Source: Lentisphaerota bacterium
Lineage (GTDB): Bacteria > Verrucomicrobiota > Kiritimatiellia > RFP12 > UBA3636
Assembly (NCBI GenBank): GCA_012511845.1
Contig: JAAZFF010000061.1
Span: 1 to 8,779, forward strand
Length of the DNA: 8,779 nt
Direction of reading: 5' to 3'
The notes beneath the pieces were generated by a model, which was given only the letters and a program-made list of their open reading frames with translations, was not told where the DNA came from and ran no database searches. Shown in pieces: positions 1 through 7,021 of the stretch; the first letter of the stretch is position 1; every line of letters begins with the position of its first letter. Both the position numbers and the translations under genes were made by a program.

Positions 1-1
1 A

Positions 2-520
2 ATTTTGGGCATTTGTCCATTTCTTGGTGTATCAAGGAAGCTGGAGACGTCGTTGGGGATGTCGGGTGCCGTAATTTTTGTGATTACTGCCGCTTCTGCC
101 GTTACTTGGAGTGTTGAGCACTGGGTTCTGACTCCGCTCGGGCTGGATTATATGCAAACGATTGCCTTCATTCTTGTTATTGCCTCGTTTGTGCAATTGC
201 TTGACATACTCATGAAGCGCTTTACTCCGCCGTTGCATAAGGCACTTGGAATTTATCTGCCGTTGATAACTACGAACTGTGCTGTGCTCGGAGTGGCTGT
301 TACAAATGCAAGGAGTGGTGCAGGGTTTATACACTCTGTTCTGTACGGGTTCGGCATATCTCTCGGTTTCGGATTGGCATTTGTTATTTTTGCCGGTATT
401 CGTGAGCGCCTTGATCTGGCGTTTCCACCGAAGGCGTTCAGGGGGGTTGCTCTGGCTCTTGTAACGGCTGGTTTGCTGGCACTCTCTTTTAGGGGTTTTC
501 AGGGATTGGTACAATCATAA
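2..520 (+). CDS. rnfA: Rnf complex subunit RnfA, 5' truncated by window edge
   Basis: Membrane subunit of the ferredoxin:NAD+ oxidoreductase. RnfA and RnfE are homologous six-helix proteins of opposite topology that together hold a [2Fe-2S] cluster inside the membrane. About 172 residues are visible. They align from roughly residue 22 of the approximately 193-residue E. coli RsxA, so only the first helix region is missing. The TTG at position 5 is an internal Leu codon (ILGICPFLGVS), not a start. Both expected cluster cysteines are present: GICPFLG (codon at 14-16) and TTNCAVLG. The later IRERL and FRG(V)ALALVTAGL segments are typical of the family. The stop is followed after 13 nt by rnfB, so the two are co-transcribed. 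The family call is very secure; the true start is outside the window. Confidence 0.96.
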   Translation: MLGICPFLGVSRKLETSLGMSGAVIFVITAASAVTWSVEHWVLTPLGLDYMQTIAFILVIASFVQLLDILMKRFTPPLHKALGIYLPLITTNCAVLGVAVTNARSGAGFIHSVLYGFGISLGFGLAFVIFAGIRERLDLAFPPKAFRGVALALVTAGLLALSFRGFQGLVQS

Positions 521-533
521 CAGGTAATTTGGA

Positions 534-1340
534 ATGGATTTGAATCTTATATTTACAACGACAGCAGTAATTTCCGTTATCGGACTTGTTTGCGGCATAT
601 TACTTGCTTTTATTGCCAAAAAGTTCGGAGAGAAAGAAGATCCGCGCGTGGCACTTGTGGAAGATGTGTTGCCGGGAGCAAACTGCGGAGGATGCGGCTA
701 TGCGGGATGCGCCGCATATGCGCGGGCGATTGTCCTGGATGATGCACCGCTGAATCTCTGTATCCCCAGCGGACCAAAGACGCTGGAGGCTCTTTCCCGG
801 GTTACCGGCAGGGCAGGCGGGGAAATGGTTGAGCCTTTAATGGCAGTAATACTTTGTTCGGGAGATAGAAATGCAGCACAGCGCCAGAGTGACTATAACG
901 GGATAAGCGATTGTTCTGCAGCAAATGTTGTGGCAGGCGGCTGGAAGGCTTGTGCGTACGGTTGCCTTGGTTTTGGAACGTGCGCACGGATGTGCGCTTT
1001 CGGAGCCATCAGTATCCGTGACGGACTTGCTGTAGTTGACCCCGAGCTATGTACAGGATGCGGCGCATGTGCCAAGGTGTGTCCGAGAATGCTCATCAAG
1101 ATTGTACCGAGAAAACATAAGATAAACATAATGTGCTCCTCCCTTGAGAGGGGAGCCGTAGTTCGCAAAATTTGTGAAAAAGGTTGTATAGGCTGCACGA
1201 TGTGCGTGAGACTGGAAAACAATCCGGAAACCCTTTCGATGAATGGAGCACTTGCGAGAATTGACTACTCAAAAGAGCCGATTAAGAATGAGGGCGTAAT
1301 TGAAAAATGCCCGGTGAAGTGTATCGTTAAAATAGGTTAG
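534..1340 (+). CDS. rnfB: Rnf complex iron-sulfur subunit RnfB, long multi-cluster form
   Basis: RnfB is the ferredoxin-facing electron entry (or exit) subunit, anchored in the membrane and exposed to the cytoplasm. This 268-residue protein has an N-terminal membrane helix (about 5-28). An Fe-S domain follows with C51, C54, C59 and C76 (GANCGGCGYAGC). Next is a ferredoxin pair with C140/C144/C150/C154 and C173/C176/C179/C183. A C-terminal ferredoxin-like region has C218/C221/C224 and C259. In clostridial RnfB that last region is a full two-cluster domain. Here the fourth Cys of its first motif (position 228 is Glu) and the first three of its second motif (248, 251 and 254 are Glu, Lys, Gly) are absent. 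This leaves ligands for one cluster only. Further cysteines are C201, C214 and C263. The Shine-Dalgarno sequence is weak (CAGG, 521-524), suggesting partial translational coupling to rnfA. The family assignment is secure; cluster counts are inferred from motifs. Confidence 0.95.
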   Translation: MDLNLIFTTTAVISVIGLVCGILLAFIAKKFGEKEDPRVALVEDVLPGANCGGCGYAGCAAYARAIVLDDAPLNLCIPSGPKTLEALSRVTGRAGGEMVEPLMAVILCSGDRNAAQRQSDYNGISDCSAANVVAGGWKACAYGCLGFGTCARMCAFGAISIRDGLAVVDPELCTGCGACAKVCPRMLIKIVPRKHKINIMCSSLERGAVVRKICEKGCIGCTMCVRLENNPETLSMNGALARIDYSKEPIKNEGVIEKCPVKCIVKIG

Positions 1341-1365
1341 ATTAATTTTGTGATTTTCAGCGGAT

Positions 1366-2940
1366 ATGAAGATAATTAAAGCACCATTCAAGTTTTCAGG
1401 GGGAGTTCATCCGCCCGATAAAAAAATATTTTCAAATGCAGCTCCTTTACAGGATCTTCCCTTGCCGGCAATTTTAAAAGTTCCGTTTGTACAGCATCTC
1501 GGAGCACCGGCAAAAGCCGTAGTGAAAAAAGGCGACAAGGTAAAGCGTGGAGATTTGATTGCCGCTGCAAGCGGATTTATATCGGCATCGGTTCACGCAC
1601 CGACGTCCGGTACGGTGAAGGGGTTCGAATCGCTTCCCACGGCAGTTGGTCGCAGCGTTGAACATTGTGTTATCGAGTCTGACGGACTCGATGAGCGTTC
1701 GGAACTGCTTCAGCCGTTCCCTGATTGGGAGACCAGGGATGTAAGTGAGCTGATTGAGCGTGTTGCAGATGCCGGTGTGGTGGGAATGGGCGGGGCAGGT
1801 TTCCCTACATCAGTAAAAATAAATCCTCCCCCTAACAAGAAGGTGCACACTCTTATTATCAACGGCGCCGAGTGTGAGCCATACTTGACGGCAGATCACA
1901 GGATGATGCTTGATCGCACGGAGGACGTATGGCTCGGTATCCAAATTGTGCGCAAGATACTTGATGTCAAAACTGTTTATATTTGCATTGAAGAAAACAA
2001 GCAGGATGCAATAGAAAAATTCTCGAAGATAGAATGCGATGACGATGTCATGATCGTGTCGCTCAAAACATACTATCCTCATGGCAGTGAAAAGCAGCAG
2101 ATTTACGTAACTCTTGGCTATGAGGTGCCTTCCGGGGGGCTTCCGGCTGACATAGGCTGTGTTGTCGGTAATATCGGTACGTCAGTCGCCGTGAAAGAAG
2201 CTGTAGTTGACGGATGGCCTCTCGATTCACGCTGTGTTACGGTTACCGGTGAGGTTGTTGTCAATCCCGGCAACTTTATAGTTCGCTGCGGTACGAGTTA
2301 TGATGAGCTTTTCGAGGCAGCCGGCGGATTCAGGGAAAACCCGGCAAAAGTCATATCGGGCGGACCTATGATGGGATTTGCCGTAGCCAATACGGACGTA
2401 ACTGTCACTAAAACCACATCGGGGATTCTGGCGCAGAGTCTTGCGCAGACTATGCGCTTTACCTCTCTGCCATGCATAAGTTGCGGACGTTGTAATGATG
2501 TATGCCCGATGAAATTGTTGCCTTCCGACATGTCTTGCGCCATAGAGGCTGATGACATAGATGCCGCAATAAGGCTGAACGTTTCGGATTGCTTCGAATG
2601 CGGATGTTGCAGTTACGTATGTCCGTCGCACCGTCCTCTCGTGCAGCACTTCCGCCGTGCCAAGGGTGTTGCCGCCCTCAATAAAATGCTTAAAGCAAAA
2701 GAGATGGAGGAAAAAGCTGCACAGGCAAGAGCCGAAGCTCAGAAGAAGTGCGAAATAGCTCATGCTGAAAGTGAAGCAAAGATTGAGAGCGATCAAATAC
2801 AAGTCGCTGTTGTAAAAGATGAAATTTCGAGGGCGTGGGGAGAAAGTGTTGATGCACATCCCGGGGCGGAGCAGAGCGTTGAAGCTTCGAACGGTAAAGA
2901 CGATAACGCAAAACCCGGCGAGCAGGAGATAACAGAATGA
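1366..2940 (+). CDS. rnfC: Rnf complex NADH-binding subunit RnfC with extended charged tail
   Basis: RnfC is the peripheral cytoplasmic subunit that binds FMN and NAD(H), homologous to NuoF of complex I. Of 524 residues, about 1-95 form the RnfC N-terminal barrel domain (FKFSGGVHPP, HAPTSGTV). Residues about 130-280 are the 51-kDa-like FMN/NADH fold (GVVGMGGAGFPT at 138-148, INGAECEPYLTADHRMM). An SLBB-like segment follows (VTVTGEVVVNPGN). Two [4Fe-4S] motifs then appear, C370/C373/C376/C380 and C409/C412/C415/C419, each of the CxxCxxCxxxCP form. A tail of about 90 residues after 434 is Ala/Glu/Lys-rich, then acidic and low-complexity. Clostridial RnfC proteins usually stop near 440 residues, whereas E. 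coli has a much longer Ala-rich tail, so this is an intermediate form. The start at 1366 fits the N-terminal family pattern although its ribosome site is weak. Its stop overlaps the rnfD start (ATGA). Confidence 0.96.
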   Translation: MKIIKAPFKFSGGVHPPDKKIFSNAAPLQDLPLPAILKVPFVQHLGAPAKAVVKKGDKVKRGDLIAAASGFISASVHAPTSGTVKGFESLPTAVGRSVEHCVIESDGLDERSELLQPFPDWETRDVSELIERVADAGVVGMGGAGFPTSVKINPPPNKKVHTLIINGAECEPYLTADHRMMLDRTEDVWLGIQIVRKILDVKTVYICIEENKQDAIEKFSKIECDDDVMIVSLKTYYPHGSEKQQIYVTLGYEVPSGGLPADIGCVVGNIGTSVAVKEAVVDGWPLDSRCVTVTGEVVVNPGNFIVRCGTSYDELFEAAGGFRENPAKVISGGPMMGFAVANTDVTVTKTTSGILAQSLAQTMRFTSLPCISCGRCNDVCPMKLLPSDMSCAIEADDIDAAIRLNVSDCFECGCCSYVCPSHRPLVQHFRRAKGVAALNKMLKAKEMEEKAAQARAEAQKKCEIAHAESEAKIESDQIQVAVVKDEISRAWGESVDAHPGAEQSVEASNGKDDNAKPGEQEITE

Positions 2941-4043
2941 TCGAAACAGCTAATCCCGATTCAATGCTTATAACAAGCACATCCCCGCACATACACGAGG
3001 GGACAAGCGTACGTCGCCTGATGTTTGATGTGATAATATCGCTCTTGCCGTCTCTGGCGGCATCTCTGGTATTTTTTAAATTCCGCTCACTGCTTCTGGT
3101 AGCTGTATGCACAGGCTCCGCTGTCGGAACCGAATGGCTATGTCGCAAAGCCATGAAGCGCAACAATTCTATAGGAGATTTGAGCGCCGTTGTAACAGGG
3201 CTGCTTCTGGCTTTGACCCTCCCTCCCGGTTTACCGCTCTGGCAGGCGATCCTCGGCTCGGTTTTTGCCATTGCAATAGCCAAGCAGATTTATGGAGGAA
3301 TCGGCTATAATCCGTTTAACCCGGCATTGGTCGGACGTGCGTTCATGCTCATATCATTTACTGCAGCCATGACGACGTGGTCTCCGAGCGACTGGATAGG
3401 CAAGCCGGGCGACGAAACTGCTAATGCTCATGAGGCTGTAACTTCAGCCACTATCAGGAAGTATCAGAAACTAGACGTCGATGCCACCACCACTGCCACA
3501 CCGCTTGGACTTGTTAAAGATTCCTGCAGGTTCGGCGAGCCTGCCAACGCCGCTTTTAATTATACGAATGAAGTCCGCCGGAATCTTCTGATTGGAAACG
3601 TTAACGGCAGTATCGGGGAAACTTCGGCAATTGCCATTTTGCTCGGACTTGCCTGGCTGCTTATCCGGCGAACGTTCACGTGGCATGCAACGGTCGGCTA
3701 CATGGGAACTATGGCTCTCTTTGCCTGGATTTTGCAGCTTGCCGGTTCAAAACTTGCCATGCCCGTAGATTTTCATCTGCTATCAGGAGGTGCGTTGTTC
3801 GGAGCCGTCTTTATGGCAACGGATCTCGTTACATCGCCCGTTTCAAAGTGGGGCAGATTTATTTTTGGTATCGGATGCGGTTTTATTACCATGATCATCC
3901 GCGTAGTGCCCGGAGGGGCTTATCCCGAAGGGGGTACATTCGCCATACTTATTATGAATGCTGTAACGCCGCTGATCAACAGGGCGATGCGCTACAGACG
4001 TTTTGGTGCCGTAAGAAAAACGCAACAGGAGAAGGTGGCATAA
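2937..4043 (+). CDS. rnfD: Rnf complex membrane flavoprotein subunit RnfD
   Basis: RnfD is the NqrB-related multi-helix membrane subunit. It carries a covalently bound FMN and is placed in the ion-translocation path in current Rnf models. The 368-residue protein begins with the family's typical SPHIHEGTSVRRLMFDVI segment (about 16-33). It has roughly ten hydrophobic segments and the conserved GGIGYNPFNPALVGRAF stretch (120-136). The likely flavinylation site is Thr188 in DATTTATPLG, matching the D-x-x-[ST]-x-A-T pattern, in the loop before the central helices. A second match in the same register, EAVTSAT ending at Thr172, lies 16 residues upstream and is unusual. FATDLVTSP-like and GGAYPEGGTFAILIMN segments near the C terminus also fit. 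The start overlaps the rnfC stop by four bases and is preceded by AGGAG at about 2924-2928. Flavin attachment would need an ApbE transferase, not encoded here. Confidence 0.96.
   Translation: MIETANPDSMLITSTSPHIHEGTSVRRLMFDVIISLLPSLAASLVFFKFRSLLLVAVCTGSAVGTEWLCRKAMKRNNSIGDLSAVVTGLLLALTLPPGLPLWQAILGSVFAIAIAKQIYGGIGYNPFNPALVGRAFMLISFTAAMTTWSPSDWIGKPGDETANAHEAVTSATIRKYQKLDVDATTTATPLGLVKDSCRFGEPANAAFNYTNEVRRNLLIGNVNGSIGETSAIAILLGLAWLLIRRTFTWHATVGYMGTMALFAWILQLAGSKLAMPVDFHLLSGGALFGAVFMATDLVTSPVSKWGRFIFGIGCGFITMIIRVVPGGAYPEGGTFAILIMNAVTPLINRAMRYRRFGAVRKTQQEKVA
4027..4035 (+). promoter_or_regulatory. Ribosome binding site that fixes the rnfG start
   Basis: AGGAGAAGG lies inside the 3' end of rnfD, 7 nt before the ATG at 4043. 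It supports starting rnfG at 4043. The reading frame is open back to 3680, but that upstream part overlaps rnfD and gives Arg/Cys-rich sequence unlike any RnfG. Confidence 0.8.
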
Positions 4044-4606
4044 TGAAAGAATCATCAAGATTAATATCTGTGCTTACTATAGTGTGCCTTATCGCCGCTC
4101 TGGCAGTTTCGATAGCAAATGATTTAACGAAAGATGCTATAGCCGAATCTAGAGAAAAACAGAAGCTCTCAGCTGTCTGCGACGTACTGCCGGAAGGGGC
4201 ATCTGATGTGGAAGAAAAGATTCTTGTTCAAACTCTTGCGGAAGGCAATATTGTATCGAATACGTATTACAAAACTGAAACAGGTTATGCTATTCCAATA
4301 ACAGTATCAAATGGCTATGGCGGTGATATTTCCCTGATGATCGGCTTCAGTGAGGATGTGTTGTGGAGTTATAAAGTACTCAAGCATTCGGAGACGCCAG
4401 GTCTCGGCGCACACATTAAGGACTCTTTTGTTGAAAATGTGGAGCGCAAGCCCATTTTCAATACAAACTGGGCAGTCGATAAAGATGGCGGTGATATCCC
4501 CCCCATTACCGCGGCAACAATTTCCTCGCGTGCCGTATGCGATGCCATAAAGCAGGGTGTCAAAATTCTTAAGACAATCGAATCAGGAGGAGTCCTTTCA
4601 GAATGA
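4043..4606 (+). CDS. rnfG: Rnf complex FMN-binding subunit RnfG
   Basis: RnfG is a single-helix membrane protein with an extracytoplasmic FMN-binding domain. It carries a covalent FMN in the electron path. The protein is 187 residues: a short charged start, one membrane helix (about 7-25), then the FMN_bind-type domain. The conserved HSETPGLG motif is at 115-122. The flavinylation segment is ITAATISSRAV, with Thr159 as the expected FMN acceptor. The motif departs from the usual D-x-x-[ST]-G-A-T: the Asp position (153) is Pro and the Gly position (157) is Ala, with the nearest Asp at 151. The start codon overlaps the rnfD stop by one base (TAATG) and the end overlaps the rnfE start (ATGA). This implies translational coupling and matched stoichiometry. 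The family assignment is secure; flavin attachment is inferred. Confidence 0.95.
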   Translation: MKESSRLISVLTIVCLIAALAVSIANDLTKDAIAESREKQKLSAVCDVLPEGASDVEEKILVQTLAEGNIVSNTYYKTETGYAIPITVSNGYGGDISLMIGFSEDVLWSYKVLKHSETPGLGAHIKDSFVENVERKPIFNTNWAVDKDGGDIPPITAATISSRAVCDAIKQGVKILKTIESGGVLSE

Positions 4607-5244
4607 AATTGTTTAATATAATAAAAAATGGGATTTTCTCGGAAAATCCGATTTTCCGTCTCGTTCTCGGCATGTGCCCTACGCTTGCTACCACAACTTC
4701 CATCGAGAACGGCCTCGGCATGGGTGTAGCTACTTCGGCAGTGCTGATTGCATCTAACGCCGTTATTTCAGTTATACGCAAAGTGATCCCCTCGCAGGTA
4801 CGTATACCATGCTACATTGTAGTCATAGCGTCACTCGTTACTGTTGTTGAGATGGTCATGCAGGCGTTTGTTCCTACACTGTACGACAGTCTGGGAATTT
4901 TCATTCCATTGATTGTTGTCAACTGCATCATTCTTGGTCGTGCGGAAGCCTTCGCAGCAAGAAATACAGTGACTGACAGCGTTTTCGACGGTATCGGCAT
5001 GGGACTCGGGTTTACACTGGCGCTCGTGCTGCTTGCTGCAGTACGCGAATTGTTCGGTCTGATTGCCGTAATTTCAATTTTACCTGTTGGCGGCTTTATC
5101 GCCCTCGGATGTCTGCTTGCTTTCTTTAATCATGTCGGCAGGGTACGAGCTCTCAAAGCAGGTAAACCTGAACCGGGACCTCTGCGCCTCGACTGTCGTC
5201 ATTGCGTAATAGGTTGCGGCACTACGGCTGTAGAGGAATATTAA
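4603..5244 (+). CDS. rnfE: Rnf complex subunit RnfE with C-terminal Cys-rich tail
   Basis: RnfE is the six-helix partner of RnfA, sharing the membrane [2Fe-2S] cluster. Both expected ligands are present: C25 in LGMCPTLATTTS and C108 in VVNCIILGRAEAF. The RIPCYIVVIAS, FDGIGMGLGFTLAL and AAVRELFG segments are family hallmarks. The 213-residue protein ends with about 20 polar residues containing CRHCVIGC (C198, C201, C205), a CxxCxxxC arrangement. As I recall them, the common clostridial and E. coli RnfE proteins lack this. By the known RnfA/RnfE inverted topology, the tail should face the cytoplasm near RnfB and RnfC. A strong ribosome site, AGGAGGAG at 4585-4592, sits 10 nt before the ATG, which overlaps the rnfG stop. 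This is the last Rnf subunit gene of the operon. Confidence 0.95.
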   Translation: MKLFNIIKNGIFSENPIFRLVLGMCPTLATTTSIENGLGMGVATSAVLIASNAVISVIRKVIPSQVRIPCYIVVIASLVTVVEMVMQAFVPTLYDSLGIFIPLIVVNCIILGRAEAFAARNTVTDSVFDGIGMGLGFTLALVLLAAVRELFGLIAVISILPVGGFIALGCLLAFFNHVGRVRALKAGKPEPGPLRLDCRHCVIGCGTTAVEEY

Positions 5245-5301
5245 TTAAATTGCTATCCATCATATGGCATGATGCGACAGTATCGACGTTGAGGAGTCTG
5301 C

Positions 5302-6846
5302 ATGAGATACGTAAGTACGGACGAAATGCGAGAAATCGACAGTGATACAATCGTCACGTCATACCCTTTCCCGAATGTTCCACGCGATGATGCATTGATG
5401 AAGCTCGCATCATTGGGTCTCTCCAATTTTATTTTGCGGATGTGCACTTTTTCCGGTGTTAAGCCTTCCGTATACATCATTTTCGGACCTGGAAACAATG
5501 GGGGAGATGCCGTTTATGCCGGTCTGGAATTGTCAAATCATGGTTTCAGAGTGCATTACTATGCGGCTTTCGAGCGTTCCAGATTGCGCGGATCGCTTGC
5601 TGCTCTTGAGGCAGATGGAAAACTTGCAAAGACTGTCTGGCAGGATGATTCACCCTGGACGGACATGCCTGCGCCAGCGATTGAACAGGGTGCGATTATA
5701 ATTGATGGTATTCTCGGCATAGGGGCGAAGGGCGCTCCTTCCGGAATTACGGAAAAGGCGATAAAGTGGATCAATGCCGTATCTCAACGTGGAACAGTAG
5801 TGTCAGTAGATGTGCCGTCGGGTCTTGATGCAGATACAGGTGAAAGTGCAGGAGCAGTTGTAAAGGCAGACTGCACAGTTTGTATGGGTATGCCGAAGAA
5901 AGGTATGAGCTCCGATAATGCCCTCAGTTGTAGCGGTTCTGTATATTTTGCCGATTTAAAAATTGCGCCTGATTTGTTGGCAGGCACGGACTGTGTAGTG
6001 CATGATGAAATGGTAACAGGGCACGATGTGGCAGAGTCTGTACCCTGCCGCAAATGGAATGCACACAAGGGGGATTTGGGACATGTGTGCATAATAGGTG
6101 GAGCACCCGGTTATTGCGGTGCCCCTTCACTTGCTGCCATCGGAGCCATGAGGGCAGGAGCCGGATTGACGAGCGTTTACGTCCCGCATGAAATAGCGAA
6201 TGCTGTTGCATCGCAAGCAGCCGAAATGATGGTTTGGCAGCTGAATGGATGGTGCGGCATTCGCAACATGGACTTTAAGGGCAAAACTCTTGTGGCGGGA
6301 CCAGGTATGGGACGCTCTGATGAAGCGGCTGATGCAGTAAAGTGGCTGCTTGATGAAAGCGGAGCCGATACAATAGTGCTGGACGCTGATGGTCTCAACA
6401 CTTTCTCTGACAATATTGCATTTTTATCTGAGGTGAAATCAAAGCTTATACTTACTCCACATCCCGGAGAGGCAGCCAGATTGCTTGGAATAAGTGTTGG
6501 GGAAGTGCAGTCCGACAGAGTTGCCGCTCTCAAAAAACTCATTTCACTTACGGGAGCAACGGTGATATTAAAAGGTGCGGGCACGCTCGTTTCAGCCCCT
6601 GATAAAGGCGTTCATTTGATTCCGATTGTGAATCCCGGGATGGCTTCGGGGGGAATGGGTGATGTACTGGCAGGTATTGCCGGAGCATTGCTTGCGCGCG
6701 GAATGACAGCATTTGATTCGGCACGTGCTGCGGCATGGATTCACGGGCACGCTGGAGATATAGCTTCGTGGCGTCTTGGTGAAGATGGCTTGCTTGCAAC
6801 TGATGTAGCAAACTCCATCGGGGATGCAATGCGATATCTCGCATAG
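5302..6846 (+). CDS. nnr: Bifunctional NAD(P)H-hydrate epimerase / ADP-dependent NAD(P)H-hydrate dehydratase
   Basis: This cytoplasmic metabolite-repair enzyme restores NADHX/NADPHX, the hydrated damage forms of reduced nicotinamide cofactors. The epimerase interconverts R and S forms, and the ADP-dependent dehydratase regenerates NAD(P)H from the S form. At 514 residues it matches the fused E. coli YjeF length. The epimerase half (about 1-235) shows GPGNNGGDA (62-70), IIDGILGIGAKG (133-144) and VDVPSGLDADTG (169-180). The dehydratase half (about 240-514) shows HKGDLGHVCIIGG, AGPGMGRS (332-339), LDADGLN, LTPHPGEAARLLG, ILKGAGTLV and the nucleotide-site NPGMASGGMGDVLAG with Asp454. GAGGAG is not perfect here, but GAGGAG-like GAGGAG/GAGGAGT sequence (GAGGAG at 5291-5296) precedes the ATG. 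It lies 57 nt after rnfE with no clear promoter between, so it probably shares the rnf transcript. Confidence 0.95.
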   Translation: MRYVSTDEMREIDSDTIVTSYPFPNVPRDDALMKLASLGLSNFILRMCTFSGVKPSVYIIFGPGNNGGDAVYAGLELSNHGFRVHYYAAFERSRLRGSLAALEADGKLAKTVWQDDSPWTDMPAPAIEQGAIIIDGILGIGAKGAPSGITEKAIKWINAVSQRGTVVSVDVPSGLDADTGESAGAVVKADCTVCMGMPKKGMSSDNALSCSGSVYFADLKIAPDLLAGTDCVVHDEMVTGHDVAESVPCRKWNAHKGDLGHVCIIGGAPGYCGAPSLAAIGAMRAGAGLTSVYVPHEIANAVASQAAEMMVWQLNGWCGIRNMDFKGKTLVAGPGMGRSDEAADAVKWLLDESGADTIVLDADGLNTFSDNIAFLSEVKSKLILTPHPGEAARLLGISVGEVQSDRVAALKKLISLTGATVILKGAGTLVSAPDKGVHLIPIVNPGMASGGMGDVLAGIAGALLARGMTAFDSARAAAWIHGHAGDIASWRLGEDGLLATDVANSIGDAMRYLA

Positions 6847-6871
6847 CTGCTGTCAGGTGTCGATGCGCTGC

Positions 6872-6916
6872 AAAAAAAAAGACCGGACTCTACGATAAAA
6901 AGAAACTCCGGTTTTT
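6872..6916. terminator. Bidirectional Rho-independent terminator between nnr and tRNA-Gly
   Basis: ACCGGA (6882-6887) pairs with TCCGGT (6907-6912). The stem extends outward through one G-T pair and three A-T pairs to about 10 bp, enclosing a 19-nt loop. It is flanked on the left by nine A's (6872-6880) and on the right by five T's (6912-6916). Read rightward it ends the rnf-nnr transcript with a short U-tract. Read leftward it lies just beyond the tRNA 3' end and gives a U9 tract, so it should be stronger for the tRNA. The long loop is the main weakness. Confidence 0.75.
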
Positions 6917-6922
6917 CAATAA

Positions 6923-6996
6923 TGGAGCGGGTGAAGGGAATCGAACCCTCGTGGCCAGCTTGGAAGGCTGGTGTTCTACCATTGAACTACACCCGC
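6923..6996 (-). tRNA. tRNA-Gly, anticodon UCC, CCA encoded
   Basis: On the minus strand the gene folds as a full cloverleaf. The acceptor is GCGGGTG with CACCCGC, the D arm is GTTC-AATGGTA-GAAC, and the anticodon arm is CCAGC-CTTCCAA-GCTGG with anticodon TCC. There is a four-base variable loop, and the T arm loop is TTCGATT. The stems pair throughout, with one G-T at the T-arm base. The discriminator base U and a genomically encoded CCA (6923-6925) complete the 3' end, for a total of 74 nt. It decodes GGA, and by wobble GGG. It runs convergent to nnr and has its own promoter upstream. Confidence 0.97.
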
Positions 6997-7021
6997 TGAT
7001 AAAACTTGTTAATTGCGCTAC

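Noticed and set aside
5..7. TTG as an rnfA start codon
   Set aside because: Homology continues upstream; this codon is the Leu of the conserved LGICPF segment, so the gene is cut by the window edge.
2227..3283. Long minus-strand open frames of 197-210 residues antisense to rnfC/rnfD
   Set aside because: They mirror well-supported Rnf genes and show no domain, start signal or sensible composition.
3680..4042. Upstream extension of the rnfG reading frame to 308 residues
   Set aside because: It overlaps rnfD in another frame and its sequence is Arg/Cys-rich and unlike RnfG. The ribosome site at 4027-4035 and the TAATG junction support 4043.
5258..5274. CATCAT / ATGATG inverted repeat between rnfE and nnr
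   Set aside because: Only six A/T-rich pairs with no T-run; too weak for a terminator or operator call.
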